DNA of 64,000 nucleotides from assembly GCF_003339505.1 (NCBI RefSeq), contig NZ_QPIW01000030.1, positions 1-64,000 on the forward strand. The letters run 5' to 3'. The translations under genes and the position numbers were made by a program. Shown here piece by piece: positions 54,276 through 62,910 of the stretch; within the stretch, counting starts at the first letter, position 1, and each line of letters starts with the position of its first letter. The notes below the pieces were generated by a model. The model did no database searches, was not told where the DNA came from, and worked only from the letters and a program-made list of their open reading frames with translations. The DNA comes from Runella aurantiaca. GTDB taxonomy: Bacteria; Bacteroidota; Bacteroidia; Cytophagales; Spirosomataceae.

Positions 54276-54698
54276 TTATGTTAAATCATTCTCATCAAAA
54301 AAACGCTCAAAGCCTTTGGCCGCTAAACCACGTTTGAGCACATCATCTCGGGTCTAAAAAGTGGCGTCTAATTCGATAGTAAGAGCAATAAAAGAAGTGT
54401 CTTTTGGGTCAATATCACGGCATAAGTAATACGCCTCGAAGTAATTTTCAATGGAAATAATTTCCTCGTTCACAAAATGGATTTTTTCTAAAATCTGATT
54501 TAAAAATTCTAAAATCTCAATTTCTGTTGCAATCGCATTTTTGAAGATACGGGTTCGATGCTTAAACAATTCTGCTATCAAAAAATTAGGGGAGCAAAAC
54601 AAAACCCCAGTAGCTGCAATAAGCTTACGGCGTGTTTCAGAATCTTTGGTACGCAACGCTGAAAGTATGATGTTTGAATCTACAATAATTTTCTTCAT
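54276..54698 (-). pseudogene. PIN-domain toxin gene interrupted by an in-frame TAG
   Basis: The gene starts at ATG 54698, overlapping the antitoxin by ATGA. It encodes a PIN/VapC-type RNase with D7 (IIVDSNI), E43 (IAELFK) and D100 (DIDPKDTSF). At 54354-54356 a TAG ends the product after 114 residues (IELDATF). Reading continues in frame for 25 more codons to TAA at 54276, giving TRDD and AAKGFERFF, which is the expected PIN C-terminus. The TAG stands where homologs commonly carry Trp (ATFWTRDD), so a single G-to-A change explains it. The short product lacks the last acidic residue of the active site. It may be a disabled toxin, a readthrough case, or a sequencing error. Confidence 0.82.
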
Positions 54699-54910
54699 TG
54701 CTGCTCAAAACGATGTTTATTTCGTTCCCACCAAGATGATTTAATTTCATCATCCAGGAGAAACACTTCATCATCCACGTTCATTTTCTGAGCGAGTTCT
54801 TCAATTCTTAGCCAGCTAAGTACCTTTATTAATGTATCTTTGTCAAGCAAATTTTTATCAATATTAATGATATATTGATCTTTTTCTGATTTGATGGTAA
54901 GTGCACCCAT
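54695..54910 (-). CDS. Putative antitoxin of the PIN toxin
   Basis: This is a 71-residue protein from ATG 54910 (MGALTIKSEKDQYIINIDKNLLDKD). A longer ORF to 55015 overlaps the neighbouring gene and is not needed. It is mostly helical (LIKVLSWLRIEELAQKMN) and ends in a charged/aromatic tail (SSWWERNKHRFEQQ), as in antitoxins that cap a PIN active site. Its stop overlaps the toxin start as ATGA, so the two are coupled. Its family is not named here. Confidence 0.72.
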   Translation of the reverse strand: MGALTIKSEKDQYIINIDKNLLDKDTLIKVLSWLRIEELAQKMNVDDEVFLLDDEIKSSWWERNKHRFEQQ

Positions 54911-54959
54911 TGCAGTGTTATTTACCCAAAAATAGGTAATTACTACACAAAAAGCAACT

Positions 54960-56114
54960 TCAATACTTGTCTTCTGCGCCACCGCCCGCAAAATCTCCGC
55001 CACCAAATTCAACACCTTTTTCGGCCGAGTGACTATTTTGGGTCATTTGAGAAATCACGACCATTTCAATCGCAAAACGCTCGTCATTGTCTTTTTCGGG
55101 AGCGTAAATAAAGCCAAATTTAGGCGTTTTGAGCGAACGAATGAGGAAAAACGCGCTAATTGCCGCCACAACACCAACCAAAATCAACACCCACTCAATG
55201 GCCAGCATGGCATGATAATAACGGACCGTCAGAATCGTAGCCACGATGCCCAATAGCCCCAACAAAAGCAAAGTACGGTTGCGCCAGCGAAAACCGCCGT
55301 ACAGATAGAGCACAGGAATTAAAATGGAAAACCCCCAAAACAACCCCGCAAAGGCAACTTCAGGAGAGGGCGAGCCGAGTCCGTTCAGTTCAGCATTTAG
55401 CTCCCGAACCACAAAATAATTGCCCGCCGCATAAAACAGCACCAAAGCGGCAGTGTTGACCCAATAAATGGCTAATTTCCAATAAAAGGCACTTGATTTT
55501 TGGCTCAGATTTCGCGTAACGACAAAAAACACTGCCGCGTAAATCATCAACGCAAAAGGCAGAAGTGCCTTGCCAATGGGGTTTTTCATTAATATGGAAG
55601 CCAGAATAAATAAGCCCGACAGAAAAGCCCCCAAAGCCACCAACGGCTCCCCAAAACTATAAACCACCACCACCAAAACGGGTAAACAAAACAACACACC
55701 TACCCAAAACTCGTTGATTCTCAGCGCATCATAAACTTCAAAAATGAGCGGCATCGTGGCACCAATAATACCGTATATGAGCGCATTGTCCACCCCCGCA
55801 AAATGCAGTTGTTTCTGTTTGATGAGTCGGAGCAACAAAAAAGTTACGCCAAAACCGTACAACAGCGCCGTGAACGCAAAGCCTCCCCCCTCACCCAAAA
55901 TCATAAACACAAACCCTCCCCCAAACATGAAACAAACATTCCCAAACAGAAACAGGCCGATTTTGATAAATAGGTTGGGATTATAAGGTACTTGAGCGTG
56001 CGATTGAACGGCTTCCGCCAGTTGTTCCGTCGACAGCAAGCGCTCAGAATGCCATTTTTTAGCCATCTTTTGGGCGTATTCGTTCAGAAGAAGCGTCTCG
56101 TTGTAAGCTTTCAT
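54960..56114 (-). CDS. Polytopic membrane protein, DUF2157 neighbour
   Basis: This is a 384-residue protein from ATG 56114; an in-frame TTG lies two codons upstream. A soluble N-terminal ~45 residues (LLNEYAQKMAKKWHSERLLSTEQLAEAVQSH) is followed by about 9-10 membrane segments and a Gly-rich C-terminus (FGGGDFAGGGAEDKY). It probably forms a set with the DUF2157-like gene upstream, 55 bp away, which has the same layout of short soluble head plus many helices. Function is unknown. Confidence 0.72.
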   Translation of the reverse strand: MKAYNETLLLNEYAQKMAKKWHSERLLSTEQLAEAVQSHAQVPYNPNLFIKIGLFLFGNVCFMFGGGFVFMILGEGGGFAFTALLYGFGVTFLLLRLIKQKQLHFAGVDNALIYGIIGATMPLIFEVYDALRINEFWVGVLFCLPVLVVVVYSFGEPLVALGAFLSGLFILASILMKNPIGKALLPFALMIYAAVFFVVTRNLSQKSSAFYWKLAIYWVNTAALVLFYAAGNYFVVRELNAELNGLGSPSPEVAFAGLFWGFSILIPVLYLYGGFRWRNRTLLLLGLLGIVATILTVRYYHAMLAIEWVLILVGVVAAISAFFLIRSLKTPKFGFIYAPEKDNDERFAIEMVVISQMTQNSHSAEKGVEFGGGDFAGGGAEDKY

Positions 56115-56169
56115 AATCAAAATAGAATGCTGATTTTTATGATAAATATTAGGTCTTTTGACTCACTTC

Positions 56170-57165
56170 TCACCGCTGCCGCTGCTGCTGCTCGTCCCTT
56201 ACTTTCAACAATTTTTTAAAATTCAGGAAAAACCAAATCACTCCTCCTGTACTTGCGGCTACATAAAACATCCCAAAAAATGCCCACAACGCTTCGTTCA
56301 TCACCTCAAAAAGTAGGTACGTAAACGCGATGTACCCATAAACCACCGCCATCAACAAGAAAAGAAACGATTGCGAGCGTCGGGCATGATTTACAAACAG
56401 CCAACATCCTGCGGCAATCGGCAACGCAAACCCAAAGGCCCAACCTTCTGACCGAAACAACCCCGCCAATGAACCAATAAAAAAGACGTTTCCTCCGAGC
56501 AATAAATACGTAAACGAGAAGTGTTTTTTGAAATCCATTCTCTCCGAAGCCACTCCTGCCCCAATGTATAAAATGCCCAAAAGTACCCCCGTCACGATAA
56601 GTCTCATATCGTTAAAATCGTTGTTGCTCAGCACTTCCATCGGCGCAACGGTAATGCCCACCCACGAAGCAAAGGCCGTCAGACCCATCGAAAGAACTCC
56701 CCGGTGGTCGAAACGGTACGCACAAAACAGAAAAAGGACCGCGGGCAAAACCGTAGCCAAACCGTAGCGCGTACCGAAAACATTGTAGCGCCATTGTACA
56801 TATCCCTCCAATATCAGAAACAAAGTACAGGCAATGAGCAAGGCAAAATCGCTGAACTTGGCCTCGTTTTCGATGAGTCCCCGCGAAAATGGAACGCTCG
56901 TGCGGTAGACGTAGAAGAAACTACCCACCGTCAGCACCGCCAAAAGGGCAATGAGTGCCGTGTGGCCGATGGTGTCAATGTTGTTATAAATGAGTACACC
57001 AACGCCCGAAGTAAACAGCAAAATGCCTGCGTAGAGCAGGCTGCGCAGCAGGAGATACAACGAAACGGGGCGGTTGCGCTCGTGCGTTTCCAATTGCACA
57101 CGCTGCTCGTTGGTCAGGAGGTGGCGTTGTTGCCACTCATCCAAAAGAAATGATAAAGGGTTCAT
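56170..57165 (-). CDS. DUF2157-like polytopic membrane protein
   Basis: This 331-residue protein has the DUF2157-type soluble head (WQQRHLLTNEQRVQLETHE) followed by about 9-10 membrane segments (LLLRSLLYAGILLFTSGVGVLIYNNIDTIGHTALIALLAV and onward) and a basic tail rich in Gln/Arg (VRDEQQQRQR). Function is unknown. It is first of a two-gene minus-strand unit. Confidence 0.8.
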   Translation of the reverse strand: MNPLSFLLDEWQQRHLLTNEQRVQLETHERNRPVSLYLLLRSLLYAGILLFTSGVGVLIYNNIDTIGHTALIALLAVLTVGSFFYVYRTSVPFSRGLIENEAKFSDFALLIACTLFLILEGYVQWRYNVFGTRYGLATVLPAVLFLFCAYRFDHRGVLSMGLTAFASWVGITVAPMEVLSNNDFNDMRLIVTGVLLGILYIGAGVASERMDFKKHFSFTYLLLGGNVFFIGSLAGLFRSEGWAFGFALPIAAGCWLFVNHARRSQSFLFLLMAVVYGYIAFTYLLFEVMNEALWAFFGMFYVAASTGGVIWFFLNFKKLLKVRDEQQQRQR

Positions 57166-57346
57166 ATAAACAAAGGTGCTGATTTAGCATGAAATCAAAA
57201 AATGCACTTATTTACCGTACCTATTTTGCACGATGCATATTCGTTAAAAGACTATCTATCAATGATATACCTCTTTTTTCACATTAATTTAGCCTAACAA
57301 TTCATTTTTTTTCAAGGTTTAATGCCTCAAAAAACATTTCATCCCC
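57166..57346. other. Divergent intergenic region ahead of carB
   Basis: AT-rich spacer of about 180 bp between the DUF2157-like gene and the carB promoter region. Nothing else recognised. Confidence 0.4.
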
Positions 57347-57384
57347 TAATTTTGTGCAATTTTTGCAGCAACCCTGTTGCAAAA
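57347..57384 (+). promoter_or_regulatory. carB promoter with a hairpin near +1
   Basis: TAATTTTG (57347-57354) matches the TAnnTTTG -7 form. TTTTGCAGCA (57361-57370) pairs with TGTTGCAAAA (57375-57384), one G-T pair, across ACCC. The hairpin would fall at or just after the start of transcription, so it could be an operator or a 5'-end RNA hairpin. No T run follows. Confidence 0.4.
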
Positions 57385-57492
57385 GTTAAAAGTTAGACGC
57401 GCCACATTTATCAGAAATATCCCTATTAGGGTGTCTGAAAAGGTCAAAGCGAGCGACGAATAACAGATAACTGATAACTTTTCCTCAAAAAA

Positions 57493-60321
57493 ATGCCAAA
57501 AAATCCAAACATCAACTCTGTCCTCATTATTGGTTCCGGTCCCATTATCATCGGTCAAGCATGTGAATTTGATTACTCCGGCTCGCAAGCCGCCCGGTCA
57601 TTGAGAGAAGAAGGAATTGAGGTCATTCTGATAAATTCCAATCCGGCGACCATCATGACCGACCCCATCAACGCCGATCATGTGTACCTCAAGCCATTAG
57701 AGAAAAAGTACATTGTTGAAATCTTAGAAAAACATAAAGTCGACGCCGTTTTGCCAACTATGGGTGGTCAGACGGCGTTAAATTTAGCCATTGATTGCGA
57801 CAAAGCGGGTATTTGGAAAAAATACGGCGTGCAAATCATCGGGGTGGACATTAAAGCCATCGAAACCACCGAAGATCGCGAAAAATTCCGTCTTAAAATG
57901 CTCGAATTGGGCGCGGGAGTGTGTAAAGGTCGTACGGCTAAATCATTTTTGGAAGGAAAGGAAATTGCCCAAGAAATCGGCTTCCCGCTCGTTATTCGTC
58001 CGTCGTACACGCTCGGTGGAACGGGGGGCGGTTTTGTGAATACGCCCGAAGAGTTTGACAAAGCCCTCCAACACGGCCTCATTGCTTCGCCTGTGCATGA
58101 AGTATTGGTGGAACAAAGCGTAATGGGTTGGAAAGAATACGAACTTGAATTGCTCCGCGACGGCAACGGCAACCTCATCATCGTCTGTTCGATCGAGAAC
58201 TTCGACCCGATGGGTATCCACACTGGCGACAGTATCACCGTGGCCCCCGCCATGACCCTGCCCGATACGCTCTACCAAAAAATGCGCGACCTCGCCATTT
58301 TGACCATGAACGGTATCGGTAAATTTGCGGGTGGTTGTAACATTCAATTTTCGGTCAACCCCGAAACCGACGACATCATTGTCATCGAAATCAACCCGCG
58401 CGTATCACGCTCTTCGGCTTTGGCGTCCAAAGCCACGGGTTATCCGATTGCGAAGATTTCCGCCAAAATGGCCATTGGCTACAATCTTGATGAACTCATC
58501 AACCCCATTACGGGCAGCACATCGGCATTTTTTGAACCAACCATCGACTACGTTATTGTAAAAGTTCCACGCTGGAATTTTGATAAATTCCCCGGCGCTG
58601 ACCGTTCGTTGGGCCTCCAAATGAAGTCAGTGGGCGAAGCGATGGGTATCGGACGCAACTTCCAAGAAGCGTTGCAGAAAGCCTGTCAGTCGCTTGAAAT
58701 ACGCCGCAACGGTCTCGGTGCCGACGGCAAAGAACTGACCGACGTAGCCGCCATCAAGCAAAGTTTGGCGCATCCTAGCTGGAACCGCATGTTCCACATC
58801 TACGACGCGTTCAAAATCGGTTTGTCGTTCAAAACCATCCAGAACCTTACCAAAATCGACGCGTGGTTTTTGCACCAAATTGAAGAATTGGTGGAACTGG
58901 AAAAAGAAATCCAAAAATTTGACTTGGAAGACTTGCCTGCGCATCTCCTGCTGATAGCCAAGCAAAAAGGCTACGCCGACCGCCAAATTGCGCACTTGCT
59001 GGGCGTCAAAGAAAGCAAGGTGTACAAACGCCGTCAAGAACTCAATATCAAGCGCGTGTACAAATGCGTAGATACTTGCGCGGCTGAGTTTGAAGCCAAA
59101 ACGCCTTATTACTACTCAACATTCTGTATATCAGCCGATAACCCCGACAACGAATCTATCCCGTCGGACCGCAAAAAAGTGGTCGTGTTGGGCTCTGGGC
59201 CTAACCGTATCGGACAAGGCATCGAGTTTGATTACTCATGTGTACACGGGGTGTTGGCGGCCAAAGAGGCTGGTTACGAGACCATTATGATTAACTGTAA
59301 CCCCGAAACGGTGTCGACCGACCCCGACATTTCAGATAAGTTATACTTTGAGCCTGTTTTCTGGGAACACGTTCACGCCATCATCCAACACGAAAAACCC
59401 GAAGGCGTGATTGTGCAGTTGGGTGGACAAACAGCCCTGAAAATTGCCGAAAAACTCCATCAATACGGCATCAAAATCATCGGTAGCAGCTTTGATACGC
59501 TCGACTTGGCCGAAGATCGCGGTCGCTTCTCGGCGCTGTTGCGTGACTTGGACATTCCCTATCCGCAGTTTGACACTGTACGCACGGCCGATGCTGCCGC
59601 CGAAATCGGCAAGAAATTGGGCTTCCCGCTTTTGGTTCGTCCAAGCTACGTATTGGGTGGACAGAGCATGAAAATTGTCATCAATGAGCAGGAATTGGAG
59701 CAACATGTAGTGAAAATCCTGAACGATATTCCTGACAACAACATCCTCCTCGACCACTACCTCGAAAACGCCATCGAAGCCGAATCTGACGCAATTTGCG
59801 ACGGTGAAGATGCGTACATCATCGGGGTAATGGAGCACATCGAGCCCGCTGGTATCCATTCAGGCGACTCGCACGCTACCCTCCCGCCGTTTGATTTGAC
59901 GCCCGACGAAATCCGTCAAATTGAAGAAATTACGGTAAAAGTAGCCAAAGCGATGAAGGTGGAAGGGCTGATTAACATGCAGTTTGCGGTCAAAAACGGC
60001 GTGGTGTACGTGATTGAAGCCAACCCGCGCGCCTCCCGCACGGTGCCGTTTATCTGCAAAGCCTACCAAGAACCGTACGTAAATTACGCGACGAAGTTCA
60101 TGCTCGGCGACAAGAAAGTGAAAGACATCGAGTTTAAACCCGTTAAGAAAGGTTGGGCCATCAAGATTCCAGTATTCTCGTTCAACAAATTCCCGAACGT
60201 AAACAAAGAATTAGGGCCAGAGATGAAGTCTACCGGTGAAGGCATTTACTTTATAGATAGCCTCGAAGACGACTTCTTCCAAAAAATATACGGCGAGCGG
60301 AATCTGTATCTGAGCCGCTAA
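57493..60321 (+). CDS. carB: Carbamoyl-phosphate synthase large subunit, without the regulatory domain
   Basis: This 942-residue enzyme makes carbamoyl phosphate from bicarbonate, ATP and ammonia, feeding arginine and pyrimidine synthesis. Two ATP-grasp halves are present: the first begins VLIIGSGPIIIGQACEFDYSG with RPSYTLGGTGGG, the second begins VVVLGSGPNRIGQGIEFDYSC near residue 565 with RPSYVLGGQSM. It ends at GERNLYLSR, where the E. coli enzyme (1073 residues) still has about 130 residues of allosteric (MGS-like) domain. Feedback by UMP or ornithine through that domain is therefore not possible here. No small-subunit gene is adjacent. A terminator follows. Confidence 0.95.
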   Translation: MPKNPNINSVLIIGSGPIIIGQACEFDYSGSQAARSLREEGIEVILINSNPATIMTDPINADHVYLKPLEKKYIVEILEKHKVDAVLPTMGGQTALNLAIDCDKAGIWKKYGVQIIGVDIKAIETTEDREKFRLKMLELGAGVCKGRTAKSFLEGKEIAQEIGFPLVIRPSYTLGGTGGGFVNTPEEFDKALQHGLIASPVHEVLVEQSVMGWKEYELELLRDGNGNLIIVCSIENFDPMGIHTGDSITVAPAMTLPDTLYQKMRDLAILTMNGIGKFAGGCNIQFSVNPETDDIIVIEINPRVSRSSALASKATGYPIAKISAKMAIGYNLDELINPITGSTSAFFEPTIDYVIVKVPRWNFDKFPGADRSLGLQMKSVGEAMGIGRNFQEALQKACQSLEIRRNGLGADGKELTDVAAIKQSLAHPSWNRMFHIYDAFKIGLSFKTIQNLTKIDAWFLHQIEELVELEKEIQKFDLEDLPAHLLLIAKQKGYADRQIAHLLGVKESKVYKRRQELNIKRVYKCVDTCAAEFEAKTPYYYSTFCISADNPDNESIPSDRKKVVVLGSGPNRIGQGIEFDYSCVHGVLAAKEAGYETIMINCNPETVSTDPDISDKLYFEPVFWEHVHAIIQHEKPEGVIVQLGGQTALKIAEKLHQYGIKIIGSSFDTLDLAEDRGRFSALLRDLDIPYPQFDTVRTADAAAEIGKKLGFPLLVRPSYVLGGQSMKIVINEQELEQHVVKILNDIPDNNILLDHYLENAIEAESDAICDGEDAYIIGVMEHIEPAGIHSGDSHATLPPFDLTPDEIRQIEEITVKVAKAMKVEGLINMQFAVKNGVVYVIEANPRASRTVPFICKAYQEPYVNYATKFMLGDKKVKDIEFKPVKKGWAIKIPVFSFNKFPNVNKELGPEMKSTGEGIYFIDSLEDDFFQKIYGERNLYLSR

Positions 60322-60347
60322 CAATTTATCATGCTGATAAGCATCTA

Positions 60348-60377
60348 AAAGCCTTCGTGAAAACGAGGGCTTTTTTT
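60348..60377 (+). terminator. Terminator of carB
   Basis: AAAGCCTTCGT (60348-60358) pairs with ACGAGGGCTTT (60363-60373), with one T-G pair and a GAAA loop. A T run continues to 60377. Confidence 0.9.
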
Positions 60378-60514
60378 ATTGGCCAAATCAACAGGTTGAA
60401 GCAGGCATATTATTCGGAAGCAAACTATTATTTTTTGTCACTCTGAAAGAGTACAAGTTCGCTTGATTGGGCGCATAAAAGAGACTGGTTGGCACTTACT
60501 ATGTTACAAACACT

Positions 60515-60766
60515 TTGTTTATTTTTGGGGTCGTAGTTCAAAACTATGACCAACTGGGGCTACTCAATGAACGACAATCAAAGGTTTTGTTAAGAATATT
60601 TGAAGCAGGTATTGAGGGCTTCAAAGGCGGTCTGAGTGCCGCCAATTTCAAAACTATCAGAGGCACTTCTGCCGCTACAACCACCCGAGACTTACAAGAG
60701 TTGGTACAACTAAATACCCTTACTAAAACAGGCGAATTGAAGCATATAAGTCACTTTTTAAACTAG
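60515..60766 (+). pseudogene. Fic-family protein, C-terminal remnant
   Basis: The open frame starts only at a TTG. From about residue 11 it reads YDQLGLLNERQSKVLLRIFEAGIEGFKGGLSAANF...TTTRDLQELVQLNTLTKTGELKH, which is the winged-helix tail of Fic/DUF4172-type proteins (about 350 residues in full). The catalytic Fic part (HPFxxGNGR) is absent, so this is a decayed fragment. The ending SHFLN departs from the usual RYYLNL. Confidence 0.72.
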
Positions 60767-60964
60767 GAATAAAATCTTTGTTGTGTGCATCCTAATACTT
60801 TTTTATCTTGTACAAGAAACCTGATTTTATATAGAAATTAAAAACACCTTTGTTTGGAGCCCCTTAACGAAAGCACTTAGTTTCACACCATGATTTGCTG
60901 TTGACCAAAGAATTTATTCTTGCAGGATAGTTTTTTTTATTTTCAACATAACATTTTCAAAATC

Positions 60965-61477
60965 ATGAAAAAACTTGTTTTACTTCTGCTTTTTCTGTTC
61001 AATTTTTTGCTTGTAAAAGCCCAAGCCGTTACAATTAAGCCTGAGACTTTTCAGTACACAGGTGTTGTGGGCGCTACCTTTAGTGCGCCATCTAATTTTA
61101 ACATTACGGGGTCAGGATTCTTTTTTAACAATGGCACAGCTGGGACTCTGGCAGCTAACGCTAATTTCCATTTACCCAATGGAGCAACAATTACCGAAAT
61201 GACTGCGATATATGTAGATAACTCAGCAACCCAAAACATGACATTTAGACTCCTTCGTCAAGGATTTACAGGTGGAGCTGTAATCGAAACATTAGCATTA
61301 ACACCTACCTCATCATCAAACGTTCAGGCTACTACAATCCCTGTTTCTCCCGAATATACTACCAATACAGGTAATGAAGTCTATTTTGTACAAGTAGGAC
61401 TAAGCAACACGAGTGTCACGTGGCCTGGGAACGCATTAACGATCAATGGAGTCATCATCAAATACAAATTAGAATAA
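60965..61477 (+). CDS. Secreted protein of unknown function
   Basis: This is a 170-residue protein from ATG 60965 (MKKLVLLLLFLFNFLLVKAQ, signal peptide). The mature part is beta-rich and low in charge (PNGATITEMTAIYVDNSATQNMTFRLLRQGF, TWPGNALTINGVIIKYKLE), which suggests a small beta-sandwich. Not recognised. Confidence 0.7.
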   Translation: MKKLVLLLLFLFNFLLVKAQAVTIKPETFQYTGVVGATFSAPSNFNITGSGFFFNNGTAGTLAANANFHLPNGATITEMTAIYVDNSATQNMTFRLLRQGFTGGAVIETLALTPTSSSNVQATTIPVSPEYTTNTGNEVYFVQVGLSNTSVTWPGNALTINGVIIKYKLE

Positions 61478-61561
61478 ATCAGTGGCAATCTGCTGATCTA
61501 CGGTTTCGTAGTTTTCAACTACGAAACTAGGGGGATAGTTATGGAAATTTTAAGTAACTAG

Positions 61562-61795
61562 ATGAACAAAAATAATTCTGATATTGATCAAAAACTAGTT
61601 GATTCATTATTCAAGGATAGTACATTTAAAAGCAGCATTGGAGAATTAAAATTCTATATAGTTGATTATCAATATCTAAATAATTCAGATTCTATTTTGG
61701 AGTTTAAATTACAAATACAAGGTCAAAAACGAGATACCTTGCTAAAAGGAAGAGTACATAAAATAAAGGGTAATCGGCAAATAAATAATTGGTGA
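61562..61795 (+). CDS. Small hypothetical protein
   Basis: This 77-residue protein (MNKNNSDIDQKLVDSLFKDS...) is not firmly recognised. The part from FKSSIGELKFYIVDYQY to IQGQKRDTLLKGRV and NRQINNW is faintly like the Coa1-type domain, but this is weak. There is no signal peptide, so it may be a fragment of a longer, membrane-anchored form. AT-rich. Confidence 0.45.
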   Translation: MNKNNSDIDQKLVDSLFKDSTFKSSIGELKFYIVDYQYLNNSDSILEFKLQIQGQKRDTLLKGRVHKIKGNRQINNW

Positions 61796-62357
61796 TTATC
61801 CCTAACCCGTGGTCTAAGTCTCCACAGACCTTATTTTTTCACCCCCAAAGGAATATTTTATTATCCATAAATGTAATAGAGCAAGGTGAGGAGGGAAAAC
61901 TTATTTCCCCTTTAGAATAGTTAGCGCCATTTTGATAAGAATTTAAGAAGTCGAATTAATCCAACTTTACAAAATGAAATTAATTTCCATAAAACTAGAG
62001 CAAGAGCCCCCAAAATTATGGAGAAAATCAATAGGCCCTCGAGCCAAAAAAGAGCTTCTTGGTTCATCTATTCATTGTATTTGGGTTTAGAAATACGTCC
62101 GTAGTCGGCCGGTTAAATTGAATATTGGATTTTGAACATGATGCTCCCCCACTCAACTCACTCGTTTTGGACGCAATTGTGGTTAATCGTCACTAAGAAG
62201 GCTTTATAAAATTTCAAAAGTATTCGTCTCTTTCTAAAATAGGCTAAAATCATTGGGAATTTGAAAGAATCGGGGCCAATCTCCTTATCTTTGGCGCAAG
62301 GGAAACGACATCCCCAAAAACGTCAATCCTAAACCCCTTATTCTTAAATAGCTTCTC
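61796..62357. other. Long intergenic region
   Basis: About 560 bp. A weak hairpin (GGTCT 61811-61815, AGACC 61826-61830) followed by TTATTTTTT may end the preceding gene. A 48-codon minus-strand frame (61921-62067) is listed separately. The rest shows nothing clear. Confidence 0.4.
61921..62067 (-). CDS. Candidate 48-residue single-helix membrane peptide
   Basis: The minus-strand frame from ATG 62067 reads MNQEALFWLEGLLIFSIILG and onward: one membrane helix (about 7-30) and a basic tail ending KFLSKWR. Composition is that of a small membrane peptide, but no ribosome-binding site or promoter is evident. It may be chance. Confidence 0.3.
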   Translation of the reverse strand: MNQEALFWLEGLLIFSIILGALALVLWKLISFCKVGLIRLLKFLSKWR

Positions 62358-62825
62358 ATGAAAATCGCCATTTCTTGTCTCTTCCTTTGCGTTTTTTTGA
62401 TGTCGTGCGTGGCCGAAACCACCAATAACGCCAAGAAATCTTCCTCTCCGCCCCTCGTTGGTACGTGGAAGTTATTGAAGGGCACCCTCATTGAAAAAGG
62501 CGATACGGCCGTTACGGATTATACCCAAAATACCTCGTTTATTAAAATCATTAACGATAGCCATTTTGCATTTTTACACCATGATTTGAATCAAGGCAAA
62601 GACTCGGCGGCCGTTTTTTCGGCGGGCGGAGGCAGTTATACCCTCGTCGACAGTACATACACCGAGCAGTTGGACTATTGCAGCGCCCGGGATTGGGAGC
62701 GGAATGCATTTACGTTTGCCATTAGCATAAAAAATGATACCCTCGTCCAGTACGGCGTGGAGAAAGTGGCCGGTGCGGGTGTTGACCGAATCAACATCGA
62801 AAAGTATGTTAGGGTCAAGAAGTAA
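62358..62825 (+). CDS. Lipocalin-like lipoprotein
   Basis: This 155-residue protein has a lipoprotein signal with lipobox LMSC (C17). LVGTWKLLKG is the usual opening strand of lipocalin-like or DUF4488-type domains, and beta strands follow (SFIKIINDSHFAFLHHD, GGSYTLVDSTYTEQLDY). It is likely anchored to a membrane; the ligand is unknown. Confidence 0.72.
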   Translation: MKIAISCLFLCVFLMSCVAETTNNAKKSSSPPLVGTWKLLKGTLIEKGDTAVTDYTQNTSFIKIINDSHFAFLHHDLNQGKDSAAVFSAGGGSYTLVDSTYTEQLDYCSARDWERNAFTFAISIKNDTLVQYGVEKVAGAGVDRINIEKYVRVKK

Positions 62826-62910
62826 CACGCCTGAATACGCCCACCCCACAAATCCCCCTATGTCGACAGATGATTTTTAGCCATACCATTGACCGTTTGA
62901 AAGAAGAAAT

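Noticed and set aside
57768-58347. Overlapping minus-strand frames inside carB
   Set aside because: Shadow frames of a highly conserved gene; no promoter or domain evidence.
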